Positions 8,635 through 16,175 of a DNA stretch of 33,873 bases are shown one piece after another. A model generated the notes under the pieces. That model ran no database searches, had not been told where the DNA came from, and was given only the letters and a program-made list of their open reading frames with translations. The stretch comes from Bacteroidales bacterium (GTDB lineage Bacteria > Bacteroidota > Bacteroidia > Bacteroidales > UBA7960): NCBI GenBank assembly GCA_007122505.1, contig SKTQ01000041.1:1-33873 (forward strand). Direction: 5' to 3'. A program made the translations under genes and the position numbers. Numbering within the stretch: position 1 is the stretch's first letter; each line of letters opens with the position of its first letter.

Positions 8635-8868
8635 ATGAAAACACTCTCTCTTAAGCTAGACGAAGTTGTGTACAAAGAAACCGAGCAGCTTTTAGAAAAA
8701 ATCAAAAAGCCTAGAAATCGTTATATCAACGAGGCTCTTAGCTATTATAATCGTCTTCAGAAAAGAAAACTGATCGCTAACCAATTAGCGGCAGAGTCAA
8801 AAGTTGTGAGTGTGGATTCAATGGCCATTCTCTCTGAATTCGAAAAACTTGAAGGTCATGAAAGCTAA
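8635..8868 (+). CDS. Ribbon-helix-helix-like antitoxin paired with MazF
   Basis: A 77-residue basic protein. The N terminus (MKTLSLKLDEVVYKE) has the short beta strand of ribbon-helix-helix DNA-binding proteins. Two helices follow (about residues 11-24 and 27-48) with the RNRYINEAL signature, and then an acidic C-terminal tail that is typical of the toxin-binding part of MazE-like antitoxins. The last 11 nt overlap the start of the toxin gene, which implies translational coupling. A near-consensus promoter with an inverted repeat lies immediately upstream. The start ATG at 8635 is about 16-23 nt downstream of the predicted transcription start. The family is inferred from size, fold cues and position rather than from a strong sequence signature. 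Confidence 0.8.
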   Translation: MKTLSLKLDEVVYKETEQLLEKIKKPRNRYINEALSYYNRLQKRKLIANQLAAESKVVSVDSMAILSEFEKLEGHES

Positions 8869-9205
8869 GCAGTTTGAAGTTTGGCTGGCAAACCTTGATC
8901 CAAGTTTTGGCACCGAAGCTGGGAAAACAAGGCCGGTTCTGGTTGTACAAACGGATTTATTGAATAAGATTCACCCATCCACCTTAATTTGTCCAATTAC
9001 AACGAATGTTTATCCGGAAAGCCGGATACTGAGGGTCAATATAAAAAAGGGTGTTGCGCATGTAAAAGAAGATTGTGCTATAATGATCGACCAATTGCGG
9101 GCAATTGACAACAAAAGATTATTTAAAAAAATTGGCAAGGTGCCTGGTGGTATATCAGATAAGGTAAAAGAGAACCTGAAGATAATCCTTGAGTTGGATG
9201 AATAA
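8858..9205 (+). CDS. mazF: MazF/PemK-family endoribonuclease toxin
   Basis: A 115-residue protein starting at the ATG at 8858, inside the end of the antitoxin gene (11-nt overlap). An in-frame GTG upstream at 8810 lies deep in the antitoxin frame and is less likely. It shows the MazF signature FEVWLANLDPSFGTEAGKTRPVLV in its first 35 residues, with the conserved G-x-E-x-G-K-x-R-P-V-L-V loop, then CPITT near residue 47 and the ID-Q-L-R-A-I-D segment near 78-85 that carries the catalytic arginine. MazF enzymes cleave single-stranded RNA at short specific sequences. All core motifs are intact. Confidence 0.94.
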   Translation: MKAKQFEVWLANLDPSFGTEAGKTRPVLVVQTDLLNKIHPSTLICPITTNVYPESRILRVNIKKGVAHVKEDCAIMIDQLRAIDNKRLFKKIGKVPGGISDKVKENLKIILELDE

Positions 9206-9370
9206 GTCGCGAGACGCTGATAAAGTGGCTTAACCAAGAGGGTTTCACTGTTATTCAAAGCGATGTAAACCGTATAAACAATTGCAGATGTTGAAAAGAT
9301 GTTGTCCAAAGGGATCAGACCATTACCCTTTTCATCTGTTTATAATTTTGTAACTATTAGTTTTTTAGAC
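9206..9370. other. Non-coding gap after mazF, with a possible gene remnant
   Basis: Just after the mazF stop codon a short plus-strand frame (about 9208-9293) reads RETLIKWLNQEGFTVIQSDV and then ends. It has no start codon and no known partner. It resembles the tail of a real protein and could be debris from an earlier gene. The remainder shows no recognisable feature. Confidence 0.25.
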
Positions 9371-9808
9371 TTTTGTGATTTATTTTCAGGGCGCTGGTGT
9401 GGTGTTGCCAACATTTACCCAGGGCGTTGCCCTTGGGCTGAATTAATTTGCCCTTCAGGGCGTTCCAATTACCGGCGCGAATCCTCCTATCTCCCATCTC
9501 TCAGTTCTCAGATCCCAGCTCCCAGCTCCCATAATCATCTCTCCTTTGCGTTTTTTGCGTAATTTAACCTTTGCGGCCTTTGCGAGGAATAAAGAGCAAC
9601 AGCGGATTGCGGTTGATTTTTTCACCGCAAAGACGCAGAGCACGCAAAGAAAATGTGCAAATTTATCAATGTATCAATGTGCAAATGTACAAATGACGGT
9701 CCTTTGCGTTTTTTGCGTAATTTAACCTTTGCGGCCTTTGCGTGGAATAAAATGTTTCACGCAAAGCTCGCAATGAAAGAAAAGCCCGCAAAGCTACTGC
9801 TTACTTAG
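9371..9808. repeat. Dispersed composite repeat: TTTGCG/CGCAAAG inverted arms plus ATGTGCAAA words
   Basis: After a segment containing CCCTTCAGGGCGTTCC (9450-9465), the left arm CTTTGCGTTTTTTGCG (9544-9559) faces the right arm CGCAGAGCACGCAAAG (9634-9649), complementary at 13 of 16 positions by hand. Further TTTGCGG/CCGCAAA words lie between. Then come short words of the type ATGTGCAAA / TTATCAATG (9651-9695), and the TTTGCG block begins again at 9702. Related copies lie at about 21715-21850 and 24225-24476. Minus-strand frames through this element give a peptide rich in FAVKK and LAKAAK that I regard as spurious. Confidence 0.75.
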
Positions 9809-9981
9809 CTACTTCTTACTTCTTACTCTTCTCTTAAGTCCCTTAAGTCCCTTAAGTCTCTTAAGTCTCTAAAGTCTCAGCTCCCAGCTCCCAGCTCCCA
9901 GCTCTCAGCTCCCAGCTCTACCTACTTCTTACTTCTTACTCTTCTCTTAAGTCCCTTAAGTCTCTTAAGTCTCTAAAGTCT
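9809..9981. repeat. Two short arrays of a 9-bp unit (CTTAAGTCC/T) within a local duplication
   Basis: Five units of CTTAAGTCC-type sequence run from 9833 to 9877 and four from 9946 to 9981. Each array is preceded by CTACTTCTTACTTCTTACT (from 9809 and 9922) and followed by AGCTCCC units, so the whole block of about 110 nt is duplicated in tandem. Confidence 0.8.
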
Positions 9982-9982
9982 C

Positions 9983-10094
9983 AGCTCCCAGCTCTCAGCT
10001 CTCAGCTCCCAGCTCCCAGCTCCCAGCTCCCAGCTCCCAGCTCCCAGCTTCCAGCTCCCAGCTCCCAGCTCCCAGCTCCCAGCTCCCAGCTCCC
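9983..10094. repeat. Heptanucleotide tandem array (AGCTCCC), 16 units
   Basis: 112 nt consisting of 16 consecutive 7-bp units, mostly AGCTCCC with variants AGCTCTC and AGCTTCC. A shorter array of the same unit lies at 9879-9919. No frame through it looks coding. Such arrays are prone to replication slippage and to assembly errors. Confidence 0.9.
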
Positions 10095-10187
10095 ATAATC
10101 ATCCCCCTGTGTGTCAAAAAATCCTGTCATGGGCGTTTCATGTTATTTGTTACTATTTTGTTTGTGAAAAATTCATTTTTTAAACAT

Positions 10188-10221
10188 AAAAGCCTGTCTA
10201 TAAATATATAGACAGGCTTTT
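10188..10221 (-). terminator. Hairpin terminator after tRNA-Met
   Basis: A perfect 13-bp inverted repeat AAAAGCCTGTCTA / TAGACAGGCTTTT (arms 10188-10200 and 10209-10221, 8-nt AT loop) lies 4 nt beyond the encoded CCA end of the tRNA on the minus strand. The U-tract is formed by the arm itself, so the structure could act in both directions. Confidence 0.75.
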
Positions 10222-10227
10222 CTATGG

Positions 10228-10301
10228 TAGCGGGGACGGGAGTTGAACCCGTGACCTTCGGGTTATGAATCCGACGCTCTAACCACCTGAGCTACCCCGC
10301 C
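10228..10301 (-). tRNA. tRNA-Met (anticodon CAT), elongator type
   Basis: The minus strand folds as a 74-nt cloverleaf: acceptor GGCGGGG/CCCCGCT, D-arm GCTC...GAGC, anticodon loop TTCATAA, variable loop AGGTC, T-arm ACGGG-TTCAACT-CCCGT, discriminator A. The CCA end is encoded (10227-10225). The anticodon stem has an A31-C39 mismatch next to the loop. The stem lacks the three GC pairs of initiator tRNA and position 1-72 is G-U, so it is not the initiator. CAT also occurs in the lysidine-modified tRNA-Ile, which cannot be wholly excluded by eye. It starts 37 nt after the DMT permease gene on the same strand and may be read from the same transcript. Confidence 0.93.
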
Positions 10302-10337
10302 GGTTAAGGTGGTGCAAAATTATAAAACAATTTTAAA

Positions 10338-11297
10338 CTACAAACGCTTTTCTGTTTTTTTACCAAAATCAGCTTCCCGGCTAAGCAAGGCATCCTTTCT
10401 TCGCTTGCGCAGTTTTGTCAACTGGGTCAGAAATAAACCACCAATCACGATCAGCATCCCGATGATACGGCTCAAATCAATCACCTCCTTCAAAAACAGG
10501 AAGGATGTTATGGCCGTGACAACCGGAATGAGGTTCGCAAAAATGGCTGTCCGGGCTATTCCAATCACACGAACACCTGATGTATAGAACATAAAAGCAA
10601 GGGTTGATCCGAATACCGCAAGGGCAAACAGGGAGGCAACAGCCTGCCAGGACGGCCGGATGTGTATAAATTCACTTAGGTCCATCACCAAAAAAACAGG
10701 CAAAAAGAAGAGTGCCCCCAGGAAATTCTGCACCAGAATAATGGTGAATGAAGAATATTTGGCAGCCAGCCTCTTCAAAAATATAATATTCACCAACGCA
10801 GAAAAAACGGCAAAAAACAGCCAGAAAACGCCCACCGGTGAAGCTGTAAACTGCAGGTCGGCATCCAGAACCATGATCAGAACCCCGGTAAATGAAAGAA
10901 TAAAACCCATCACATTGAGGTAAGTAACTTTTTCACGGAAGGCCACATACCCCAGTATGGGAGAGAAGACCGGGATGGTGGCGATAACCACTGCCGCCAC
11001 CGTTGGCGAAACATGATACACACCGAAATTCTCCCCGATAAAGTAAAAAAACGGCGAAAAAAGGGACAGTATCAGGAAAGCCTTGTAGTCAGAGCGATCA
11101 ACCCGTTCCGTGTAACGCCTTACCTTAAAAATGATGAACATCAGGATGGATGAAATCGTAAGCCGGATCAGCATTACCGTGATGGGCTGGTAATAAGTAA
11201 AGGCCGTTTTTGTCCAAACATAGGATACCCCCCAGAAAATCACCGCAAGGCTTATAAGGGTGTATATATACCATATGTTTTGTTGCCGTTGAATCAT
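10338..11297 (-). CDS. DMT-superfamily permease (EamA family)
   Basis: A 319-residue integral membrane protein with ten hydrophobic helices arranged as two EamA repeats. The first begins WGVSYVWTK (residues 22-30), typical of the family. Each half ends in the characteristic Pro-containing helix followed by a FREK / FLKE motif (FREKVTYLNVMGFILSFTG near 120-138 and FLKEVIDLSRIIGMLIVIGG near 265-284). Members export amino acids, metabolites or drugs; the substrate is not predictable here. The C terminus is a basic cytoplasmic tail of about 25 residues. The ATG at 11297 lies about 100 nt downstream of a candidate TAnnTTTG promoter. Confidence 0.92.
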   Translation of the reverse strand: MIQRQQNIWYIYTLISLAVIFWGVSYVWTKTAFTYYQPITVMLIRLTISSILMFIIFKVRRYTERVDRSDYKAFLILSLFSPFFYFIGENFGVYHVSPTVAAVVIATIPVFSPILGYVAFREKVTYLNVMGFILSFTGVLIMVLDADLQFTASPVGVFWLFFAVFSALVNIIFLKRLAAKYSSFTIILVQNFLGALFFLPVFLVMDLSEFIHIRPSWQAVASLFALAVFGSTLAFMFYTSGVRVIGIARTAIFANLIPVVTAITSFLFLKEVIDLSRIIGMLIVIGGLFLTQLTKLRKRRKDALLSREADFGKKTEKRL

Positions 11298-11398
11298 CCC
11301 GGACGATGCTTTTTAGTTGAAATCTTAATTGTATTCGAAAAAAAGATGTTTATAACTCCTGATCAATCCTGCATGGCGACGCCATCCGTTTTCGCCCG

Positions 11399-11426
11399 CA
11401 AAAGTAATCAATTTGCCCCTTTCAAA
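11399..11426 (-). promoter_or_regulatory. Candidate promoter for the DMT permease (and tRNA-Met)
   Basis: Minus-strand TACTTTTG (11406-11399) matches TAnnTTTG and a TTTG (11426-11423) lies 16 nt upstream, slightly short of the usual spacing. Confidence 0.4.
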
Positions 11427-11507
11427 TGTTAAAGTCTGGATAAGCTGATTTTTAAAGTCACCACATACTTCCCAAATTATTCGGAAGCAATATAAATTAT
11501 AGTTTTG

Positions 11508-11539
11508 TTTGATGATTGTTTTTTGGATGGTTATTTTTG
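11508..11539 (+). promoter_or_regulatory. Promoter for the DUF3857 gene
   Basis: TTTG (11508-11511), a 20-nt spacer and TATTTTTG (11532-11539) match the Bacteroidota consensus. It lies inside the longest possible reading frame, upstream of the ATG at 11618, which argues for that later start. Confidence 0.5.
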
Positions 11540-11617
11540 TATGACAATAGGACTTATATCAATCAAAGATATTTTAGAACACGACAACTGCATCAAACCC
11601 GCCCAAAAATCATCAAT

Positions 11618-13642
11618 ATGAAAATCATCTTGTTTATTAGTCTGTTTGTTTTTTTTATTTCAGAGTTAACCGCCAGCACACCGCCCTTTGATTTTGGCAG
11701 CGTTTCACAGGAGGAACTCGATCTGGAATATTTTAGAAATAAATTTCCCGACGAGCCGGCTGTGATTATTGGCGATATCGCCGATTGTAAATTTAATTTT
11801 AACAACGACTCACGCCGTTTTCAGTTTGTGTTCGAACGACACACCCGCTTTATGATACTAAGAGAAGAGGGCTTGAGTTATGGGGATTACAGTATTCCGT
11901 TTTATGTATCCGACATAGGACAAGAGAATATTCGAAGGTTCAGGGCTTATGTTCACAATCTTGACGGCGACAGGGTAAGAACAACAAGGATAAGACCGAG
12001 GGAAGGCTTTGAAAATGATTTGGGAAACAACTGGAAAGAGCTGGTCTTTGCTTTTCCCAACGTTAGGGTAGGAAGCATTATCGAAGTAAGATATGAGCTT
12101 AACTCGGATTTTCTTTTTCATTTGAGAAACTGGAGATTTCAGCACCGAATACCCATCATGCACAGCGAATACAATCTCAATATTCCGTCATTTTTCAATT
12201 ACCTCGCCAGGTTCAAAGGCTTTTTCGATCTTGATGTGAACGAACGGCGAAGTTCGCTGCAAACTTTCCGCTATGAACGGCAGGTCTCCATCGGTTATGG
12301 GTCGCAAACCGGAACGGGTGGACAAACTTATAATATTTCGGCTTACAGCACCCAGTTCAGATGGGCCGTCAGGAACCTTGAAGGCCTGAGAGTAGAACCC
12401 TACACCGATAACATCAATAATTACCTGGGTACGATGTTTTTTGAAATGGTAAGTGAAGAGTTCCCTGACCAGCCAACTGTTCATTACACAACCACCTGGG
12501 AAGACGCCGCAAACTACATGCTGAACCACAGGAATTTTGGCGGATACCTGGAAGATGCCGTTGCGGTGACGAGGTCTTTGGTTTCGGGAAATGACAGTGA
12601 TGATAAGAGAGAGAAAGTGGAATGGGCTTTAAAAACCATTCATGAAAGAATCCGATGGAACCGGAACGCTTCTTTTTTTGCCGGAAATTCACCTGATATG
12701 GTATTGGCTGACGGTTCAGGTAATAGCGCAGAAATTAATCTGCTGCTTGTGAGCCTGCTGAGAAGTTTGGGGCTGGAAGCTTATCCTGTTGCCGCAAGTA
12801 CTGTTAGGAACGGTAGGTTGTTTTCTGAAGAACCCACAATAAACCAATGGAATTATGTAGTGGCGCAGGTAAGATTACCCGGGGAAGAACCATTGCTGCT
12901 GGATGCAACAACTGCCTTTCCTTATGCGGGCTACCTGCCGCAAAGGCTAATAAACGGCAGAGGCAGAGTTTTTGACAGGCAGGTCAACGAATGGGTAAAC
13001 CTTGAAAACAATATTTCCTTTGATTTCCATAAAGCCTATGAGATGGAAATTGATTCTAAAGGAAACCTGGATGGTACATTGATTTATACATGGAAAGATT
13101 TTGGTGCATATTCCATACTTCAGGAGCTGTCCACTGCTGACAACGACCGTATTTTGGAAGAATTTACCAAAGAAACAGGTGCCCGGATCACGGATATCAA
13201 ATTGGGTCAACCCACCCATGAAAACGATACCCTGCAATTAAGCCTGACAGCAACTTTCCATATACCGTCTTACGCACAGGTGTTGGGTGACGAGATTATT
13301 ATACCAGGCTTCCTTTTTGAAGCCCGCAGGGAAAACCCTTTTACCAGGGAAGAAAGATTGTACCCGGTGGTTTTTCCTTATAATGCCAGCTACACATACG
13401 ACTTTTTGCTGAAACTTCCCGAAAATGCAAACATTGACCACCTTCCGAGGCCAAGATCAGGACGATGGGGTAGTTTTTCACACAGGTTTAATTTCAGTGA
13501 AGAGGCGGGTGCAATCTTAATCAATGGGTTTGTAGAAAACCGCACCAGGGTCGTCAATGAACCCCAGTACAGGAATTTCCGGAATTATATGATCCGATTG
13601 GTTGAAAATAATTCAGATCACATTGTAATCAGTCTAAAGTGA
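11618..13642 (+). CDS. DUF3857 / transglutaminase-like exported protein with degenerate active site
   Basis: The chosen start at 11618 gives 674 residues with a clean signal peptide (residues 1-20, hydrophobic core ILFISLFVFFI). An in-frame GTG-like start 102 nt upstream precedes a promoter-like element and would bury the signal peptide. Residues about 50-270 fit the DUF3857 beta-sandwich, with RHTRFMILREEG and the GSIIEVRYEL strand. Residues about 290-435 fit the transglutaminase-like core. The nucleophile position reads GNSAEINLLL (368-377), with Ser370 where papain-like transglutaminases have Cys. The usual His position is Asn-Tyr (412-413), while an Asp remains in LLLDATT. The C-terminal 230 residues form a beta-rich domain. 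It is probably periplasmic or surface-bound and non-catalytic. The family's role is not established. Confidence 0.85.
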   Translation: MKIILFISLFVFFISELTASTPPFDFGSVSQEELDLEYFRNKFPDEPAVIIGDIADCKFNFNNDSRRFQFVFERHTRFMILREEGLSYGDYSIPFYVSDIGQENIRRFRAYVHNLDGDRVRTTRIRPREGFENDLGNNWKELVFAFPNVRVGSIIEVRYELNSDFLFHLRNWRFQHRIPIMHSEYNLNIPSFFNYLARFKGFFDLDVNERRSSLQTFRYERQVSIGYGSQTGTGGQTYNISAYSTQFRWAVRNLEGLRVEPYTDNINNYLGTMFFEMVSEEFPDQPTVHYTTTWEDAANYMLNHRNFGGYLEDAVAVTRSLVSGNDSDDKREKVEWALKTIHERIRWNRNASFFAGNSPDMVLADGSGNSAEINLLLVSLLRSLGLEAYPVAASTVRNGRLFSEEPTINQWNYVVAQVRLPGEEPLLLDATTAFPYAGYLPQRLINGRGRVFDRQVNEWVNLENNISFDFHKAYEMEIDSKGNLDGTLIYTWKDFGAYSILQELSTADNDRILEEFTKETGARITDIKLGQPTHENDTLQLSLTATFHIPSYAQVLGDEIIIPGFLFEARRENPFTREERLYPVVFPYNASYTYDFLLKLPENANIDHLPRPRSGRWGSFSHRFNFSEEAGAILINGFVENRTRVVNEPQYRNFRNYMIRLVENNSDHIVISLK

Positions 13643-13833
13643 TTGCTTTGGCAAAATAAGTCTGCCGCGCTGTCCGGCTTTTCAGATTAGCCAGATGGAA
13701 CTGAGCGTTTGATCCTGTCAAAATTTGTCCGCTGAACATAATTCCGCTTATTTTAGGGCGGGTTGTTCATTACTTGTTTATTTTCCGGGAAGGCTATTGC
13801 TTTTTTTTGCATTTTTGCATAAAACTTTAAGGA

Positions 13834-15345
13834 ATGACCCGGCTGGAAAATTATTTTAAACCCTTCAGGAAAAACATTGTAGGCATTGACCAGCGCTACA
13901 AAACGCCTTACGGGAAACAGAAGATCATATATGCCGATTGGATTGCCGGCGGACGGATGTACCATCCCATTGAGCGGATACTGACAGAACGCTTCGGTCC
14001 CTTTGTTGCAAATACTCATACAGAAGCCAGCGAAACCGGCACGCTGATGACCAACGCCTATCATCATGCCCATCAATTGATCAAAAAGCATGTCAATGCC
14101 GGCCCAAACGATGTCATTATCACCGCCGGGAGCGGAATGACCACAGTCATCAATAAGTTTCAGCGTATGCTCGGACTTCGTGTGTGCGGGGAGCTGGCCC
14201 ACAAAGTTTGTTTGAAGACATCAGAGCGGCCTGTGGTTTTTATTACACACATGGAGCACCATAGTAACCACACTTCGTGGTTTGAAACCATGGCAGATGT
14301 GGTGCAGCTCAAACCAGGCGCTGATCTGTTGGTCGATCCGGGTGAGTTGCGTCACGAGCTTGAAAAATACAAAGACAGGAAACTGAAAATCGGATCTTTC
14401 ACGGCTTGCAGCAATGTAACGGGTATAGAAACGCCTATCCACGAACTGGCACGTATCATGCACAGCTACGGAGGTGTTTGTGTTGCCGATTATGCCGCCT
14501 CCGCACCTTATGTAAATATCAACATGCATCCCGGTGACCCGATGGAAAAGCTGGATGCCGTTATGTTTTCACCGCACAAGTTTTTGGGTGGGCCAGGAAG
14601 CTCCGGCGTACTTATCTTCGATTCCTCTTTCTATACCAGCAAAGTGCCGGACAACCCCGGAGGAGGTACCGTTGACTGGACAAACGCCTGGGGAGAGTAC
14701 AAGTATATTGACGACATTGAAGCCCGCGAAGATGGTGGCACGCCCGGATTTATACAGGCTATACGAACAGCCTTGTGCATTGAACTAAAGAAGCAGATGG
14801 GCACAGTCAATATCCGAAACCGGGAAGATGAAATGCTGGAAATCCTTTTCGACGGTATCCGAAAAATTCCCCATACCCATATACTGGCCGACAGTGTTGA
14901 ACATCGGCTTGGTGTCATTTCCTTTTACTTCGATCACATACATTACAATCTGGTGGTAAAGTTACTCAGCGACAGGTTTGGTATACAGGCAAGAGGTGGT
15001 TGTGCCTGTGCGGGAACGTACGGACATTTTCTTCTCAACGTGGATTATGAAAAATCCAAACAGATCACGGAAAAGATCAATACCGGCGACTTGTCCGAAA
15101 AACCTGGGTGGGTCAGGCTTTCCATACATCCCACCATGACAAACAAAGAATTATTTGCCATATTAAATGCCCTTGAAAAAATCCAAAAACATCACGAAAG
15201 CTGGCAGAAAGACTATGATTATCAGCCCCGTAGAAATGAATTTGTGCATAAGCAGGCTCCTGCCGATAACGTGGATAGAATAAGAGAATGGTTTACACTG
15301 CCCGACGCCGCCAAAAAACTCCCCGGCAATTTAGTTGTTAAATAA
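13834..15345 (+). CDS. Class-V PLP-dependent aminotransferase, cysteine-desulfurase-like
   Basis: A 503-residue cytosolic enzyme of fold type I. The PLP Schiff-base lysine is Lys249 in SPHKFLGGPGSSG. The PLP-stacking His is in EHHSN (141-145) and the PLP-nitrogen Asp is Asp219 in ADYAAS. A cysteine-bearing loop ARGGCACAGTYG (about 386-397) sits where SufS/NifS enzymes carry the catalytic cysteine, so sulfur transfer from cysteine is possible. It is about 90 residues longer than housekeeping SufS, with a C-terminal extension, and no suf or isc partner is adjacent. A selenocysteine lyase or other class-V lyase is the main alternative. The ATG at 13834 is only one base from a weak AAGG. Its 3' end overlaps the convergent START-like gene by 15 nt. 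Confidence 0.85.
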   Translation: MTRLENYFKPFRKNIVGIDQRYKTPYGKQKIIYADWIAGGRMYHPIERILTERFGPFVANTHTEASETGTLMTNAYHHAHQLIKKHVNAGPNDVIITAGSGMTTVINKFQRMLGLRVCGELAHKVCLKTSERPVVFITHMEHHSNHTSWFETMADVVQLKPGADLLVDPGELRHELEKYKDRKLKIGSFTACSNVTGIETPIHELARIMHSYGGVCVADYAASAPYVNINMHPGDPMEKLDAVMFSPHKFLGGPGSSGVLIFDSSFYTSKVPDNPGGGTVDWTNAWGEYKYIDDIEAREDGGTPGFIQAIRTALCIELKKQMGTVNIRNREDEMLEILFDGIRKIPHTHILADSVEHRLGVISFYFDHIHYNLVVKLLSDRFGIQARGGCACAGTYGHFLLNVDYEKSKQITEKINTGDLSEKPGWVRLSIHPTMTNKELFAILNALEKIQKHHESWQKDYDYQPRRNEFVHKQAPADNVDRIREWFTLPDAAKKLPGNLVVK

Positions 15346-15717
15346 CCGTTGCAGCTTTTTTACCTGTGCGTCCCAGATCCGCTGGCTGAAATCAAGATCG
15401 ACATCCTCCGAATGGTCTGTGATAATGAGCGCTACTTCTGAAGATACCGGTTCATTTTGGATGTGCATTTCTATAAAACGCTCACCACCAATATCATCCA
15501 ACCATGTAAACTGAACAAATTCGTTTTCCTTAAACCGGGTCAATCTGGCCTTTTGCTCCGAATCCTCCCATTTAAAAACGAATATATCCTCCTCTTCGGT
15601 CATGACCATGTCTGCAAACCAACGTGAAAGCCCCTCCGGCGTGGATATTGCCGTATATAATAACCGGGGAGTGGTTTTGAACCCATATTCCAGGGTGAAT
15701 TTCTTATAGGCGCCCAT
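15331..15717 (-). CDS. START-like domain (SRPBCC fold) protein
   Basis: A 128-residue protein that matches the short START-like family of Bacteroidota: a KKFTLEYGF strand, the LLYTAISTPEGLSRWFAD segment at about residues 20-37, FVFKWEDSEQKA, then FVQFTWLDD. The SRPBCC fold has a deep hydrophobic pocket, but no ligand is known for this family. I chose the ATG at 15717, because an upstream extension to 15747 would begin with TTG and lies at or before the likely promoter (TATATTGC-like element at 15757-15750). It converges with the aminotransferase gene and their ends overlap by 15 nt, so the two could interfere transcriptionally. Confidence 0.85.
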   Translation of the reverse strand: MGAYKKFTLEYGFKTTPRLLYTAISTPEGLSRWFADMVMTEEEDIFVFKWEDSEQKARLTRFKENEFVQFTWLDDIGGERFIEMHIQNEPVSSEVALIITDHSEDVDLDFSQRIWDAQVKKLQRLFNN

Positions 15718-15757
15718 GACAATCTTGTTTTTATCTACATCTTGCAATATACAAAAA

Positions 15758-16175
15758 AATAATATCTATTCACAGTTTTTTATCGCTTAAGACAAAGTTT
15801 TATTAACCATTTGCTTCCCGCGTTTAGCATTGAAAGGCTTTGGGCGGCACTTCATCCGTCTTCTTTTCTCCGGGCCTGCATTTATGGTTTGATTTTTAGT
15901 ACTTTTGATGAGCAAGAGAACAAAGTATTTATCCGGTTGTTTCTATTGTAATGAAAGATTTTTGTTTGGAACAGTTTTTGCTTTTTTAGAAGCAGGCAAA
16001 TATTTGCCGATGGTGTATCTTTTGCAGCCTCTTAAACTCTAACAGAAAGATCTGCTGGTTGCGATTTGTAAGTTATGCAAGACAAAAAAACATCCATCCT
16101 TTCAATGGGCTGTGAGTTGCCAGATACCGGAAGTAATGGCAGTTTACCTATTCTCTAATTTAAGTAGAGCAAATT
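15758..16175. other. Gene-free region between the START-like gene and the peptidase-barrel gene
   Basis: About 420 nt. A TAnnTTTG element (TACTTTTG, 15900-15907) occurs on the plus strand without a convincing -33 partner. A 27-codon frame with an ATG at 16075 and a stop at 16158 exists but has no supporting signal. No RNA structure or repeat was recognised. Confidence 0.3.

Noticed and set aside
9455..9643. Minus-strand 62-codon frame (LCVFAVKK, LAKAAKV)
   Set aside because: The peptide is a translation of the TTTGCG/CGCAAAG repeat; the same peptide arises at 24226-24456. This is the behaviour of a repeat, not of a gene.
9809..10094. Possible CRISPR array
   Set aside because: Units are 7 or 9 bp with no unique spacers, so the structure is a simple tandem array, and no cas gene is present.
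11516..11617. N-terminal extension of the DUF3857 protein
   Set aside because: It would place 34 residues ahead of a good signal peptide and it contains a consensus promoter, so translation most likely begins at 11618.
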